DNA of 64,000 bases from Arthrobacter globiformis (GTDB taxonomy: Bacteria > Actinomycetota > Actinomycetes > Actinomycetales > Micrococcaceae): positions 124,001 through 188,000 of the forward strand of contig NZ_QLNP01000064.1 in the NCBI RefSeq assembly GCF_003261175.1, given 5' to 3'. The position numbers and the translations under genes are program-made. The notes beneath the pieces were generated by a model, which had not been told where the DNA came from, made no database searches, and saw nothing but the letters and a program-made list of their open reading frames with translations. Shown here in pieces: positions 25,637 through 33,997 of the stretch. Each line of letters opens with the position of its first letter. Position 1 is the first letter of the stretch.

Positions 25637-26440
25637 ATGCCCATCATCTGGCCCCCAAAACTCCTGCGTTCTCCTGCTGTCCGTGTTGGCCTGTCCATCA
25701 GCATTGCCACTGGCCTGTACGGAGTGTCCTTCGGTGCGCTCTCCGTGACCTCGGGCCTGGACTTCTGGCAGACCATGGCACTGAGTTTCCTGCTTTTTAG
25801 CGGCGGCTCCCAGTTTGCGTTCATCGGAGTGGTCGCCGGCGGCGGCTCGGGGCTGGCGGCTATGGGAGCAGCAACCCTGCTGGGAATGCGCAACGGCATC
25901 TACGGCATGCAGCTAAACGTGCTGCTCCGGCCCCGGGGGTGGCACCGGTATGCGGCCGCCCAGCTGACCATCGACGAGTCCACGGCCACAAGCACCGGGC
26001 AGACGGATCCTGCCGAGCAGCAAAGGGGCTTCTGGGCCGCGGGCATCGGGATCTTCGTACTTTGGAACCTCTTCACCGCGGTGGGTGCCCTGGCCGGAAG
26101 CGCGCTGGGCGATCCGAAGCAGTGGGGGCTCGACGGTGCAGCCGTCGCGGCATTCCTCGGCCTGCTGTGGCCGAGACTGAAGGGCCGGGAGCCGGTGGCG
26201 ATCGCCGTCGTCTGTGCCTTGGCAACCGTGCTCGCTGTCCCGTTCGTCCCGGCGGGCGTCCCCATCCTGATTGCCGCGGTGGTGGCCGCCGTTATCGGCT
26301 GGCTCAGCCACGGCCGCAAGGACGAAGGGCTTGAACCGGACATTGACCCCTACACGGAGCGCCATCCCGGCCATCACACTGGCAAGGGCACCAACGCCGG
26401 CGACGGCATCAATGGCACCAACGCCGGAGGTGCCAAATGA
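25637..26440 (+). CDS. azlC: AzlC-family branched-chain amino acid exporter subunit
   Basis: A 267-residue membrane protein. GLYGVSFGALSVTSGL, SFLLFSGGSQFAFIGV and the conserved LLGMRNGIYGMQL are AzlC signatures, and about seven helices can be traced up to residue 230. The last 40 residues are hydrophilic with short repeats of GTNAG/GINGTNAG. AzlC forms a two-component exporter with AzlD for branched-chain amino acids or azaleucine-like analogues. The ATG at 25637 follows a weak GGTGG; a TTG at 25625 is the alternative. It overlaps azlD by 4 bp. Confidence 0.9.
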   Translation: MPIIWPPKLLRSPAVRVGLSISIATGLYGVSFGALSVTSGLDFWQTMALSFLLFSGGSQFAFIGVVAGGGSGLAAMGAATLLGMRNGIYGMQLNVLLRPRGWHRYAAAQLTIDESTATSTGQTDPAEQQRGFWAAGIGIFVLWNLFTAVGALAGSALGDPKQWGLDGAAVAAFLGLLWPRLKGREPVAIAVVCALATVLAVPFVPAGVPILIAAVVAAVIGWLSHGRKDEGLEPDIDPYTERHPGHHTGKGTNAGDGINGTNAGGAK

Positions 26441-26748
26441 GTCTGTGGGTGTGGTTGCTGCTGGCCTGCCTCTTCGCCTACGCATGGAAGCTGGTGGGCT
26501 ACCTTCTGCCGGCCAGCCTGCTGCAGGATCCCAAAATCTCCCGGATCGCAGGAACGATGACCATCGGGTTGCTGGCGTCCCTGACGATCGTCAACACCCT
26601 GGCTACCGGCCAGGCCTTGGTGCTCGATGCCCGCCTGGGCGCCCTGGCCGCCGCCGCTGCTGCCCTGTTCCTCCAGGCGCCCTTCCTGGTTGTTGTGCTG
26701 GCGGGGGCCGGAGCCGCTGCATTGCTCCGGCTGGCCGGCTGGAACTGA
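26437..26748 (+). CDS. azlD: AzlD-domain exporter subunit
   Basis: A 103-residue hydrophobic protein with three to four helices; KLVGYLLPASLLQDPKISRI near the N-terminus is the AzlD signature. It is the small partner of AzlC in branched-chain amino acid export. Its ATG overlaps the azlC stop (ATGA), so translation is coupled. The length is normal for the family. Confidence 0.9.
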   Translation: MSLWVWLLLACLFAYAWKLVGYLLPASLLQDPKISRIAGTMTIGLLASLTIVNTLATGQALVLDARLGALAAAAAALFLQAPFLVVVLAGAGAAALLRLAGWN

Positions 26749-26843
26749 CTCGTCGGGCGAGCGACTCCCTGCAGGCAGCCGAACGGTTCTGAGTGATGTG
26801 CATCGCAGCCGTTGTATGCTCTAAAGGTAGAGGAGTTGTGAAT

Positions 26844-27512
26844 ATGAAGGCCGTCAGCAGACTGTCCCGCACTCGTGCCACGGACGCGCCGTTCGAAATG
26901 AAAGCGCCGGTGGACGTCGTCCTCGAGCACCTGCGGCAGGTGGGGCCCGCAGTGGCCTGCCTGCGGAACGAGTCCTCGCGTCTGGCCGGCTGGGGCGAGG
27001 AACTTGCCCGCCGCCTGGTCTCCGGGAATCGTCTGGTCACGGCCGGAAGTGCCGGTTCGGCGGCCGAGGTGCAGCAATTTACCGCGGAACTGTTGGGGCG
27101 CCATGCCAGTGAACGCCAGCCGTTTTCAGTGATCGCCCTGCGCCCGGCTGCGGCAGCAGCAGGGGCCGCATCTGTCAGTACCGTCGAGATCGCACAAGGG
27201 CACGCGGAAGAGGTCGCCAACCAGGTGCGGGCACACATCCGTTCCGACGACGTTCTCCTGGCGGTCTCGGCCAGCGGGCACCGGCATGCACTGCTGGAGG
27301 CGACAGCGGCGGCGCGGGCAGCCGGAGCCACCGTTTGGGCTGTCACGGGCGCGGCCCCGAACCCGCTGGCCCAGGCCGCCGATGAAGCAATTTGCATCAA
27401 CGCCCCCAAGCCCCAGGTGCGGGAAGCGCAACTGATCGCGCTGCAGGCGATGAGCGAATGCCTGGCGGCCGCCCTGCACGCGTTGTCGGTCCGGCCTGAG
27501 CCGCGCCGGTGA
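26844..27512 (+). CDS. SIS-domain protein, degenerate GmhA paralog
   Basis: A 222-residue SIS-fold protein clearly homologous to the sedoheptulose-7-phosphate isomerase encoded at 48277-49017: AGSAGSAAEVQQFTAELLG against AGNGGSAAEAQHLTAELVG, and TGAAPNPLAQAADEA against TGPAPNPLASCCDDA. The key sites differ: the phosphate loop STSGQSPN is SASGHRHA, and the two histidines of QEGHLIALHAIC are Gln in REAQLIALQAMS. It may be a sugar-phosphate sensor rather than an isomerase. The ATG at 26844 lies 8 bases after AGGAG; TATGCT 24 bp upstream could be its -10. It is a lone gene, far from the heptose cluster. Confidence 0.8.
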   Translation: MKAVSRLSRTRATDAPFEMKAPVDVVLEHLRQVGPAVACLRNESSRLAGWGEELARRLVSGNRLVTAGSAGSAAEVQQFTAELLGRHASERQPFSVIALRPAAAAAGAASVSTVEIAQGHAEEVANQVRAHIRSDDVLLAVSASGHRHALLEATAAARAAGATVWAVTGAAPNPLAQAADEAICINAPKPQVREAQLIALQAMSECLAAALHALSVRPEPRR

Positions 27513-27514
27513 CC

Positions 27515-27575
27515 CCTAAGTCCGGGTGAGGCCCCTCTAGCAGGGGTGGGCTCAGGTAACCGGATTGGGCTTAGG
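27515..27575. terminator. Compound hairpin between convergent genes
   Basis: Four nested arms pair across the junction: CCTAAG (27515-27520) with CTTAGG (27570-27575), then CCGG, TGAG with CTCA, and CCCCT (27532-27536) with AGGGG (27542-27546). It begins 3 bp after the SIS gene stop and contains the stop codon of the minus-strand gene. It is likely a bidirectional terminator, without a T-tract. Confidence 0.6.
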
Positions 27576-27795
27576 CGACTCCGCGGGCGTCCGGGGCAGC
27601 AGGCACGGATCGCCTGGCGAGCTCTTCGGTGGCGAGGTCATACCAGTCCTGCGCGCCGTACACAGGAGTCGGCGTATCGAGGTTGCGGTAGAGCGCATCA
27701 ACGAGGATGCCGAGTTCCTCGGTGGTGGCAGCGATCAAAGTTGTTTCCGGATCCGTTGAGTGCCTCATGAAATGCGAGAGCTGTGAGCGGTTCAT
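27571..27795 (-). CDS. Small hypothetical protein, 74 residues
   Basis: A soluble small protein with the helical stretch AATTEELGILVDALYRNLD and a short acidic/basic C-terminus. The start is uncertain: ATG 27795 (MNRSQLSHFMRHST) is used, but ATG 27825 and ATG 27768 are in frame, and none has a good ribosome-binding site. It is bounded by a strong compound hairpin that includes its stop codon. I recognise no family. Codon use is ordinary for the window. Confidence 0.5.
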   Translation of the reverse strand: MNRSQLSHFMRHSTDPETTLIAATTEELGILVDALYRNLDTPTPVYGAQDWYDLATEELARRSVPAAPDARGVA

Positions 27796-27954
27796 GATGA
27801 CACGGCCGGACTGAGTTGAACACATGCAAGGAATGACATGGCGTGCTCCGTATATGGAAATGCCCGAGGCTGACTTCCTAACCCACCGGTGTGCATAGCT
27901 TACTGTGCTGGCAGGGTGTACGGAATATGCCGGTCCCTCGCCCGGCGCCTGCGG

Positions 27955-28575
27955 CTACTCGAACTGTGACGGCGGGAGCGGCACCTGCGGGGGCAGCGGC
28001 CTGGGGGGCCGTTCCGCGCGGATGGCGTCCTCGACAAGGGCGGCTGGCCGGCGCCAGGCGTCGGATCCGGGTTCCATGGTGTCGACCACTCCGATCAGCA
28101 TTGCCAGCAGCCGCACCATGTCTGTCAGTGAAATGTCCACCCGCAGCGTGCCCTGGTCCTGGCCGCGGTCCAGGAGCACGCCAACGGACTCAATCAGGCT
28201 TCCGGTAATGCCGGTGAGTAGATCCCGCCGCCCGGCGACGGCGCCGAGCAGGTTGGCGTTGTCACTGGCCGCGGTCATCACGGCGTCGATGACGCGGAAC
28301 AGGCCCTCGGTCGCATCGGCGCCCGCAAGGGCGACGTCGATAACCGGGTCCACGTTGAGCCTCAGCTGGCGGTTGAGGGCCGCCAAAACCAGCTGCTCCT
28401 TGTCGGAGAAATTCCGGAACAGCGTCGCCGGACCCACTCCCGCGGTGGCGGCGATGGTCTGCAGCGGAACATCGGGGCCGTACTGCCGGAAACACTCGCG
28501 GGCGGCATTAATGATCTTGTCCACATTGCGTGCAGCGTCAGCACGAAGGGGCTTGCGCTCTACTGCGAGGTTCAT
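27955..28575 (-). CDS. TetR-family transcriptional regulator
   Basis: A 206-residue regulator with an N-terminal TetR helix-turn-helix (about residues 17-63: IINAARECFRQYG, then TIAATAGVGPATLFRNF) and a variable C-terminal ligand domain. The tail is Pro-rich (RPLPPQVPLPP). It probably represses itself or a neighbour; the divergent thiamine-binding gene begins 112 bp away, but I see no clear palindrome linking them. The ligand is unknown. Confidence 0.9.
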   Translation of the reverse strand: MNLAVERKPLRADAARNVDKIINAARECFRQYGPDVPLQTIAATAGVGPATLFRNFSDKEQLVLAALNRQLRLNVDPVIDVALAGADATEGLFRVIDAVMTAASDNANLLGAVAGRRDLLTGITGSLIESVGVLLDRGQDQGTLRVDISLTDMVRLLAMLIGVVDTMEPGSDAWRRPAALVEDAIRAERPPRPLPPQVPLPPSQFE

Positions 28576-28687
28576 GAAATCAAGGTTAGCAACGCAGTGT
28601 CAGCCTGACTCCGTTACCCGTTGGTAGCGCCGAATATGACACAGCACACGCTCCGGGCGGCAGATTCCGCCATGACAGACTGGAATC

Positions 28688-29023
28688 ATGTTGCTTGCAT
28701 TTTCAGTCGCCCCTTCCGGAATTCCTTCTGATCCCGCCTACGCCGCGGCGGGTGCCGCGGACGCCTCAGTGCACGACGCCGTGGCTGCCGCCGTCAAGGT
28801 TGTTCGGGAATCCGGACTGCCCAACAAGACGGACTCCATGTTCACCACTGTGGAGGGTGAGTGGGATGAGGTGTTCGACGTGGTCAGGCGCGCTACCGAG
28901 GCTGTGGGGAAATTCGGCAGCAGGGTGTCCCTGGTAATCAAGGCCGACATCCGGCCCGGCTACTCCGGTGAGCTCACCGCGAAGGTCGAGCGCCTGGAGG
29001 GGGCCCTGATCCAGGCCAACTGA
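28688..29023 (+). CDS. Thiamine-binding (MTH1187/YkoF-like, UPF0045) protein
   Basis: A 111-residue protein with the ferredoxin-like fold of the UPF0045 group: MLLAFSVAPSGIP, then VHDAVAAAVKVVRESGLPNKTDSMFTTVEGEWDEVFDVV, and SLVIKADIRPGY. Family members bind thiamine or related compounds. It is cytoplasmic, with a normal full length. The ATG at 28688 coincides with the conserved first strand. Confidence 0.85.
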   Translation: MLLAFSVAPSGIPSDPAYAAAGAADASVHDAVAAAVKVVRESGLPNKTDSMFTTVEGEWDEVFDVVRRATEAVGKFGSRVSLVIKADIRPGYSGELTAKVERLEGALIQAN

Positions 29024-29085
29024 CGGCCAGGACGATTCGCCGCGGCAGCCTAGCCCGGCCGCGCGCTTGCTGGAAGACTGTGCCC

Positions 29086-29763
29086 ATGTTTGAGCACAAG
29101 CCGCGGCCGGAGTGGGCGGCCGTAGAAGAGTACCTGTCAGACGTCGTCGTCCACCCCGACGATGCCGTCCAGCGCGCGGTCAGGTCCGCCGAAGAGGCCG
29201 GGATGCCGCCGATCGAGGTGACGCCGAACGCCGGAAAGCTGTTGAAGCTGCTGGTGATGGCGTCCGGTGCCCGCCGGGTGCTGGAGATCGGCACCCTGGC
29301 TGGCTTCAGCACCATCTGGATGGCCCAAGGCATGCCCGACGACGGCCGGCTGGTGACGTGCGAATACCTCCCCAAGCACGCCGAAGTGGCCCGCGCCAAC
29401 GTGGACGCGGCCGGCGTGGGTCACAAGGTGGAGATCCGGAGAGGCGCGGCGCTGGACACTCTCGCGGCCCTCAAAGACGAAGGAGCCGAGCCGTTCGACT
29501 TCGTCTTCATCGATGCGGACAAGGAAAACAACCCGCAGTACCTGGAGTGGGCAGTGCGGCTGGGCAGGGCCGGAACCACCATCGTGATGGACAACGTCGT
29601 GTGGGAGGGGGTGGCGCTGGACCCGTCCCTGGACGAAGTCAACGCCCCCGGCATCATCGGCGCGCTGAAGATGATGGGGGAGGACAGCCGGCTGGACGCC
29701 ACTGTCATCCAGACCGTGGGGTCCAAGGGCTGGGACGGCTTCGCGCTGGCAATAATCCGCTAA
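29086..29763 (+). CDS. O-methyltransferase (cation-dependent COMT type)
   Basis: A 225-residue SAM-dependent methyltransferase. The SAM-binding loop VLEIGTLAGFSTIWMA (near 65-80), the metal-binding FVFIDADKENNPQYLEW and the later VMDNVVWEG place it with catechol-O-methyltransferase-like, Mg-dependent enzymes. The substrate is unknown. The ATG at 29086 is used; an upstream GTG at 29080 adds two residues. It stands alone and is closed by a perfect hairpin at 29831. Confidence 0.92.
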   Translation: MFEHKPRPEWAAVEEYLSDVVVHPDDAVQRAVRSAEEAGMPPIEVTPNAGKLLKLLVMASGARRVLEIGTLAGFSTIWMAQGMPDDGRLVTCEYLPKHAEVARANVDAAGVGHKVEIRRGAALDTLAALKDEGAEPFDFVFIDADKENNPQYLEWAVRLGRAGTTIVMDNVVWEGVALDPSLDEVNAPGIIGALKMMGEDSRLDATVIQTVGSKGWDGFALAIIR

Positions 29764-29830
29764 CTGCGCCGTGCGCTAGCAACACGGGCGCAGCAACTAG
29801 CAACATGGGACGCTAGCAGATTACCCGCAC

Positions 29831-29877
29831 AACGAAGCACCGCCCGCGTACTGGGTGTACGCGGGCGGTGCTTCGTT
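29831..29877. terminator. Perfect 21-bp hairpin, bidirectional terminator
   Basis: The arms 29831-29851 and 29857-29877 are perfectly complementary over 21 bp with a 5-base loop (TGGGT). They begin with AACGAAGCACC and end with GGTGCTTCGTT. It sits between the O-methyltransferase gene and the convergent FG-GAP gene, 15 bp from the latter's stop. Confidence 0.8.
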
Positions 29878-29891
29878 GCGCTGTGCTTCGA

Positions 29892-32036
29892 CTAGGAAAT
29901 AGAGGTCATGACGTTCCAGCTGGCGCCGATCTGCAAGCGTCCCAGGACGCCTCCGGCTCCATTGCCAGCGTAGAACCAGAGCTTGCCACTGGAGTCCTTT
30001 GCAGTCAGATCTGCCCTTCCGTCACCATTTAGGTCTCCGGAGCCGACGACGGAGGAATAGATGTTCCAGCCGGTGCCGATCTGGGTCCGGCCCAGGACGC
30101 CTCCGGTGCCGTTGCCGCGGTAGAGCCAGAACTTGCCACTGGAATCGCGGGCCACCAGATCTGCCCTTCCGTCGCTGTTGAGGTCACCCGGGCCAACGAT
30201 GGAGGTCATGACGTTCCATCCGCTTCCGATCTGGGTCCGGCCCAGGAAACCGTTCGATCCGTTGCCTTTGTAGAGCCACAGCCGGCCGCTGGAATCACGT
30301 GCCGTAAGGTCGACTTTTCCGTCCCGGTTGAGATCGCCGGCGCCGACGATGGAGGTCATGCTGTTCCAGCCAGCGCCGATCTGGAGCCGTGCCTGAACGC
30401 CCCCTGCGCCGTTGCCCCGGTAGAGGAAGAGCCTTCCGCTGGAATCGCGGGCCACCAGGTCGGACTTGGCGTCGTTGTTGAAGTCTCCGACGCTGACGAT
30501 GGAGGTCATGCTGTTCCAGCCGACTCCGATCTGTGTGCGTGCAAGGAATCCGCTTCCACCGTTGCCGGGGTAGAGCCACAGCCTTCCGCCTGAATCCCGT
30601 GACACCACATCCGCCTTGCCGTCACTGTTGAAGTCGCGGAGATCGCCGGTGCCGCCCTGTCCCACACGGACCATCCTGCTGGCAGGCAGGCTTACGTTGC
30701 CTGCGGCGTCGGTAGCCCGGACATTGAAAACATGGGCGCCATTGGCCTGCGCGTCCCAGGTCTTCGGTGAGGCGCAAGTGGGATCCCACGAGGGGTTGCT
30801 GGGCAAGAGCTGGCACTCGAAGCGGGCGCCTGTTTCTCCGGAGAAGCTCAGCGACGGCGTGTTGTCCAGGCTGGGCGTGGACGGGAACGGGGCCGTTACC
30901 GCAACCGCCGGAGCCGTGGTGTCCACAGTGAAGTTGAGGGTCCCGGAATTCAGTCCACCGGCGACCGCGCGGACGGAGTGAGGGCCCTGGGCCAGTGGGG
31001 CCAGCTTCAGGGAGTAGGTGGAGCCGGTGAGGGTGGTGGCCCGCGGGGCGCCGTTATCGACGATCAGCTGAACGGGGCCCGCGGTTCCTGCGGGCAGCGT
31101 GCCCGTGATGGTGGGTGCGGTCACGTTAGTGATGTTGTCGGAGTTGGAGCGGCCGCTGTCGCTGGCTGCCGCCAGGTCCGGCGTATTGGGACCTCCGACG
31201 GAGTCGGTTGCGATGAGGCCCTGGACGAAGAAGTTGCTCTGGGTGATGGTGTTGATGCCCGGTCCGCCGGCGTTAGGGCCGGTGACCGTCACGGAATTGT
31301 TGCCCGAGGGGGCTCCGGTGACAGGCCGGGCGGTGTTGATGTCGCCGAGCGTGCCGGCCGGGGCGCCAACCTGCGTGAGGAAGGTTGCCGTGGTCCCCCG
31401 TCCGAAGTCGCCGAGGAAGGCGGCTCCGACGCCCGCCCAGTCGCAAGCAACGGTGTCAGTGGGTGCGCACGCGCCAGCGTCGGTCGTCGCGTTGATGCCT
31501 CCGGCAGCGTCAGCGGTGAACGTCGAAACGCCGTAGGGGTGGGTGACGGTGTACTGCGCGTTGGGCTGCAGGCCATCGAAACGGAACCGCAGGCGGGCAA
31601 AGCCCATCTGCTCGCCAGGCACCACCGGACCGTTGACATGTGCCGCTTCCAAGGCCGCCTCGTAGCTGCCGATCGTTCCTACATCCGCGGACGCGGAGAA
31701 CCAGAAAGCTTCCTCGGGAAAGTTGCCCGGGTAGGAGGCCGGCTGGTTCGGGTCCGGAGGTTCAGAGAGGCAGCCCTTGCCGGCCTCGTAGCAGAGCTGC
31801 AGCCGGACCGTGCCGTCCGAATACCAGGTCGGGAAGCCATTTGTGGCGTCAACCGGACCCATCCCGGCGGTTTCCGCGTTCGCTGGCATAGCGCCGAGGG
31901 GTGACAGGGCGGCGGCGAGCAGGGCGCCGGCAACAGCCGGGGCAAAGCGGCCGAGAGTGGTGGTGGACTTGCGGTGGGCTGGCCGGGAGCCGTTGGCTCC
32001 ATCAGGCATCTTGGGCCGTACAGATTGCGAGAACAT
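29892..32036 (-). CDS. Secreted FG-GAP/VCBS repeat protein
   Basis: A 714-residue exported protein. A long signal peptide (about 1-54) has a basic start, the hydrophobic core FAPAVAGALLAAALSPLGA and a likely cut after ANA. Residues 60-300 form an unrecognised beta-rich domain with several Cys. Residues 300-460 look like Ig/bacterial adhesin modules. The C-terminal 250 residues are five FG-GAP-like repeats of about 50 residues with DxNxDGxxD calcium-type loops and SGRLWLYxGNG, predicted to form a beta-propeller. The protein likely binds ligands or surfaces outside the cell. AAGGAG precedes the ATG by 5 bases. Confidence 0.85.
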   Translation of the reverse strand: MFSQSVRPKMPDGANGSRPAHRKSTTTLGRFAPAVAGALLAAALSPLGAMPANAETAGMGPVDATNGFPTWYSDGTVRLQLCYEAGKGCLSEPPDPNQPASYPGNFPEEAFWFSASADVGTIGSYEAALEAAHVNGPVVPGEQMGFARLRFRFDGLQPNAQYTVTHPYGVSTFTADAAGGINATTDAGACAPTDTVACDWAGVGAAFLGDFGRGTTATFLTQVGAPAGTLGDINTARPVTGAPSGNNSVTVTGPNAGGPGINTITQSNFFVQGLIATDSVGGPNTPDLAAASDSGRSNSDNITNVTAPTITGTLPAGTAGPVQLIVDNGAPRATTLTGSTYSLKLAPLAQGPHSVRAVAGGLNSGTLNFTVDTTAPAVAVTAPFPSTPSLDNTPSLSFSGETGARFECQLLPSNPSWDPTCASPKTWDAQANGAHVFNVRATDAAGNVSLPASRMVRVGQGGTGDLRDFNSDGKADVVSRDSGGRLWLYPGNGGSGFLARTQIGVGWNSMTSIVSVGDFNNDAKSDLVARDSSGRLFLYRGNGAGGVQARLQIGAGWNSMTSIVGAGDLNRDGKVDLTARDSSGRLWLYKGNGSNGFLGRTQIGSGWNVMTSIVGPGDLNSDGRADLVARDSSGKFWLYRGNGTGGVLGRTQIGTGWNIYSSVVGSGDLNGDGRADLTAKDSSGKLWFYAGNGAGGVLGRLQIGASWNVMTSIS
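29895..30643 (-). repeat. Five ~150-bp tandem repeats encoding FG-GAP units
   Basis: Five in-frame units of 144-156 bp encode the conserved blocks GDLNxDGxxDLxARDSSG, LWLYxGNG and RxQIGxGWNxMTSIV. DNA identity between units is visibly high, for instance in the stretch encoding GWNSMTSIV, so the copies are recent or homogenised and could change in number by recombination. Confidence 0.8.
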
Positions 32037-32392
32037 TGAGACTCCTTGTGGACACTCGATTTGTGGCCCCCAGTACCTTCAAGGCCAGGCCGGAAAGTCG
32101 ATTCCCAACCACGACAACAGTGGATGCTGCACCTTGGATAAAAGTCGGATATAGCCGGTGGGATGCCGGGGTCTGCGCGAACCAAAGCTCTCGTACAGCC
32201 ATGGCTCCGGCCGGGATGGTGCGGACTTCCGCTGGAGTAACCGAATTAGACCATCGATTTGAGGGGGCCCAATTGGGGGTGCCCCCTTAGAACCCCCACC
32301 CTTCCCAGCCCGGTCCGGCTTTTTCCAACCAGGCCGGGACATCCTTGAAGCATCCCAACCGGTCTCGAACCCAATCGGAAGGAGGCTCGGTA
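32037..32392. other. Divergent intergenic region, FG-GAP gene and multicopper oxidase
   Basis: These 356 bp separate two divergent exported-protein genes and must hold both promoters. A GC-rich inverted repeat, GGGGGC and GCCCCC around AATTGGGGGT, lies near 32262-32286. I looked for riboswitch-like conserved boxes and saw none I could support. There is no credible ORF. Confidence 0.45.
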
Positions 32393-33997
32393 ATGACCGT
32401 GTCCAGACGAAATGTTTTGCTGCTGGGTGGCCTCGGTGCCGTCGGAGCGGGTGTGTTTTCACTCCCGCGAGGCGAGGTGGAGGCCAAGTCTGTTAGCCGG
32501 CTGAGCAGCACAGAGATGCCCAAGCCGTTCCAGGCGACTTTCGTAAAACCTCCGGAGCTGGCGCCGGACAGGACCGGGGTGGACCCCGCTGACGGCAAGC
32601 CTGTCAATTACTACACCGTGACCGAGAAGGCCGAAATGGCGTCCATTCTGCCGCGGCTCAAGACGCCAATCCTGGGCTACAACGGGATTTTCCCAGGCCC
32701 CACGATCAGCCTGGACCAAGGCACCAAGGCAGTGGTGCGGGTCCGGAACAAGCTCCCCGCAACCCACCCGAACGATGGCCACGTACTCGCCACGTCCACG
32801 CACCTGCACGGGTCAGCCTCGCTGCCACAGTTCGACGGGTACGCCAGCGACGTCACGCATCCCGGATTCTTCAAGGACTACCACTACCCGAACTTCCAGC
32901 CCGCCCGCACGCTCTGGTACCACGATCACGGCGTGCACTTCACGGCGCAGAACGCGTACTCCGGCCTGGCCGGGCAGTACCACATGCACGACCCGATGGA
33001 GCGGCAGCTGCTGCCGCAGGGCGACTTCGACGTGCCGCTCATCATTTCCGACGCGATGTTCGCGGCCAACGGCGCCTTGGGGTATGACGACAACACCCAC
33101 TCTGGCCTGTGGGGGGACGTCATCCTGGTCAACGGCAAGCCGTGGCCGGTCATGAAGGTCCAGAAGCGCATCTACCGCTTCCGGGTGCTGAACTGCAGCA
33201 TTTCCCGCTCAGTACGGCTGACGCTGAGCACCGGCGATCCCCTGATTATCGTGGGCACGGACGGCGGCCTGGTCCCCACACCGCAGAAGGTGGCCAATTA
33301 TCGCCATGCCGGGGCAGAGCGGTACGAGGTACTCATCGATTTCCGCAAGTACAAGGCCGGCCAGCGGATCGAGCTGCGCAACCTGTCCAACCCGAACAAC
33401 GTTGACTACGACTTCACGAGCAAGGTGATGGCCTTCGACGTCACTGACGAAGCGGTCAACACCAGCGACCCGACCTGGAACGCGGTGCCGGCGCAGCTGG
33501 CACCGGCGAACGAGGTCATGGCGATGACCGAGAAGCAGGCCACCAAGGTCCGGAAGTTCCGGGTCAAGCGGAACGACGTCACCAACATGTGGACCATCGA
33601 CGACGACAGCTGGCAGGACGTCATAGCCAGCGGCTACAAGAAGGTCGCTGCGGACGTTGACCTGGACGCCGTCGAGGTGTGGGAAATCGAGAACAGGTCC
33701 GGCGGCTGGTTCCACCCGGTTCACATCCACCTCGTGGATTTCAAGATCCTCAGCCGCAACGGCCGGGCGCCGCTACCCCAGGAGCTCGGGCCCAAGGACG
33801 TCGTTTACGTGGGCGAGGGCGAGACGGTCCGTCTGCTCATGAAGTTCGGTCCGCACCGGGGCCGCTACATGGTGCACTGCCATAACCTGCCGCATGAGGA
33901 CCACGACATGATGGTGCAGTTCCGGGTAGGGCTGAAGGAAGATGACAACGATCCCAACGATCCCATGACAGCGGCGCTGCCCCAATGGGACGGCTAG
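32393..33997 (+). CDS. Multicopper oxidase (CotA/bilirubin-oxidase type)
   Basis: A 534-residue three-cupredoxin oxidase. All four copper-ligand segments are present: THLHGS, WYHDHGVHF, HPVHIHLVDF and the C-terminal HCHNLPHEDHDMM, which carries the type 1 Cys and ends with Met as axial ligand. It couples one-electron oxidation of phenols, metals or pigments to reduction of oxygen to water. The start MTVSRRNVLLLGGLGAVGAG is a Tat-type signal (SRRNVLL), so it is probably exported folded. GGAAGGAGG fixes the ATG at 32393. It overlaps the signal peptidase gene by 13 bp. Confidence 0.94.
   Translation: MTVSRRNVLLLGGLGAVGAGVFSLPRGEVEAKSVSRLSSTEMPKPFQATFVKPPELAPDRTGVDPADGKPVNYYTVTEKAEMASILPRLKTPILGYNGIFPGPTISLDQGTKAVVRVRNKLPATHPNDGHVLATSTHLHGSASLPQFDGYASDVTHPGFFKDYHYPNFQPARTLWYHDHGVHFTAQNAYSGLAGQYHMHDPMERQLLPQGDFDVPLIISDAMFAANGALGYDDNTHSGLWGDVILVNGKPWPVMKVQKRIYRFRVLNCSISRSVRLTLSTGDPLIIVGTDGGLVPTPQKVANYRHAGAERYEVLIDFRKYKAGQRIELRNLSNPNNVDYDFTSKVMAFDVTDEAVNTSDPTWNAVPAQLAPANEVMAMTEKQATKVRKFRVKRNDVTNMWTIDDDSWQDVIASGYKKVAADVDLDAVEVWEIENRSGGWFHPVHIHLVDFKILSRNGRAPLPQELGPKDVVYVGEGETVRLLMKFGPHRGRYMVHCHNLPHEDHDMMVQFRVGLKEDDNDPNDPMTAALPQWDG

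Noticed and set aside
26812-26823. GTATGCT upstream of the degenerate SIS gene as another copy of the TAAG-N4-CTTA motif
   Set aside because: Only the TATG-CT core matches and the distance to the start (about 25 bp) differs from the others; it is better explained as a -10 box.
32037-32260. Possible riboswitch upstream of the FG-GAP gene
   Set aside because: I compared it by eye with cyclic-di-GMP and cobalamin-type conserved boxes and found no convincing match; the helices seen are short.
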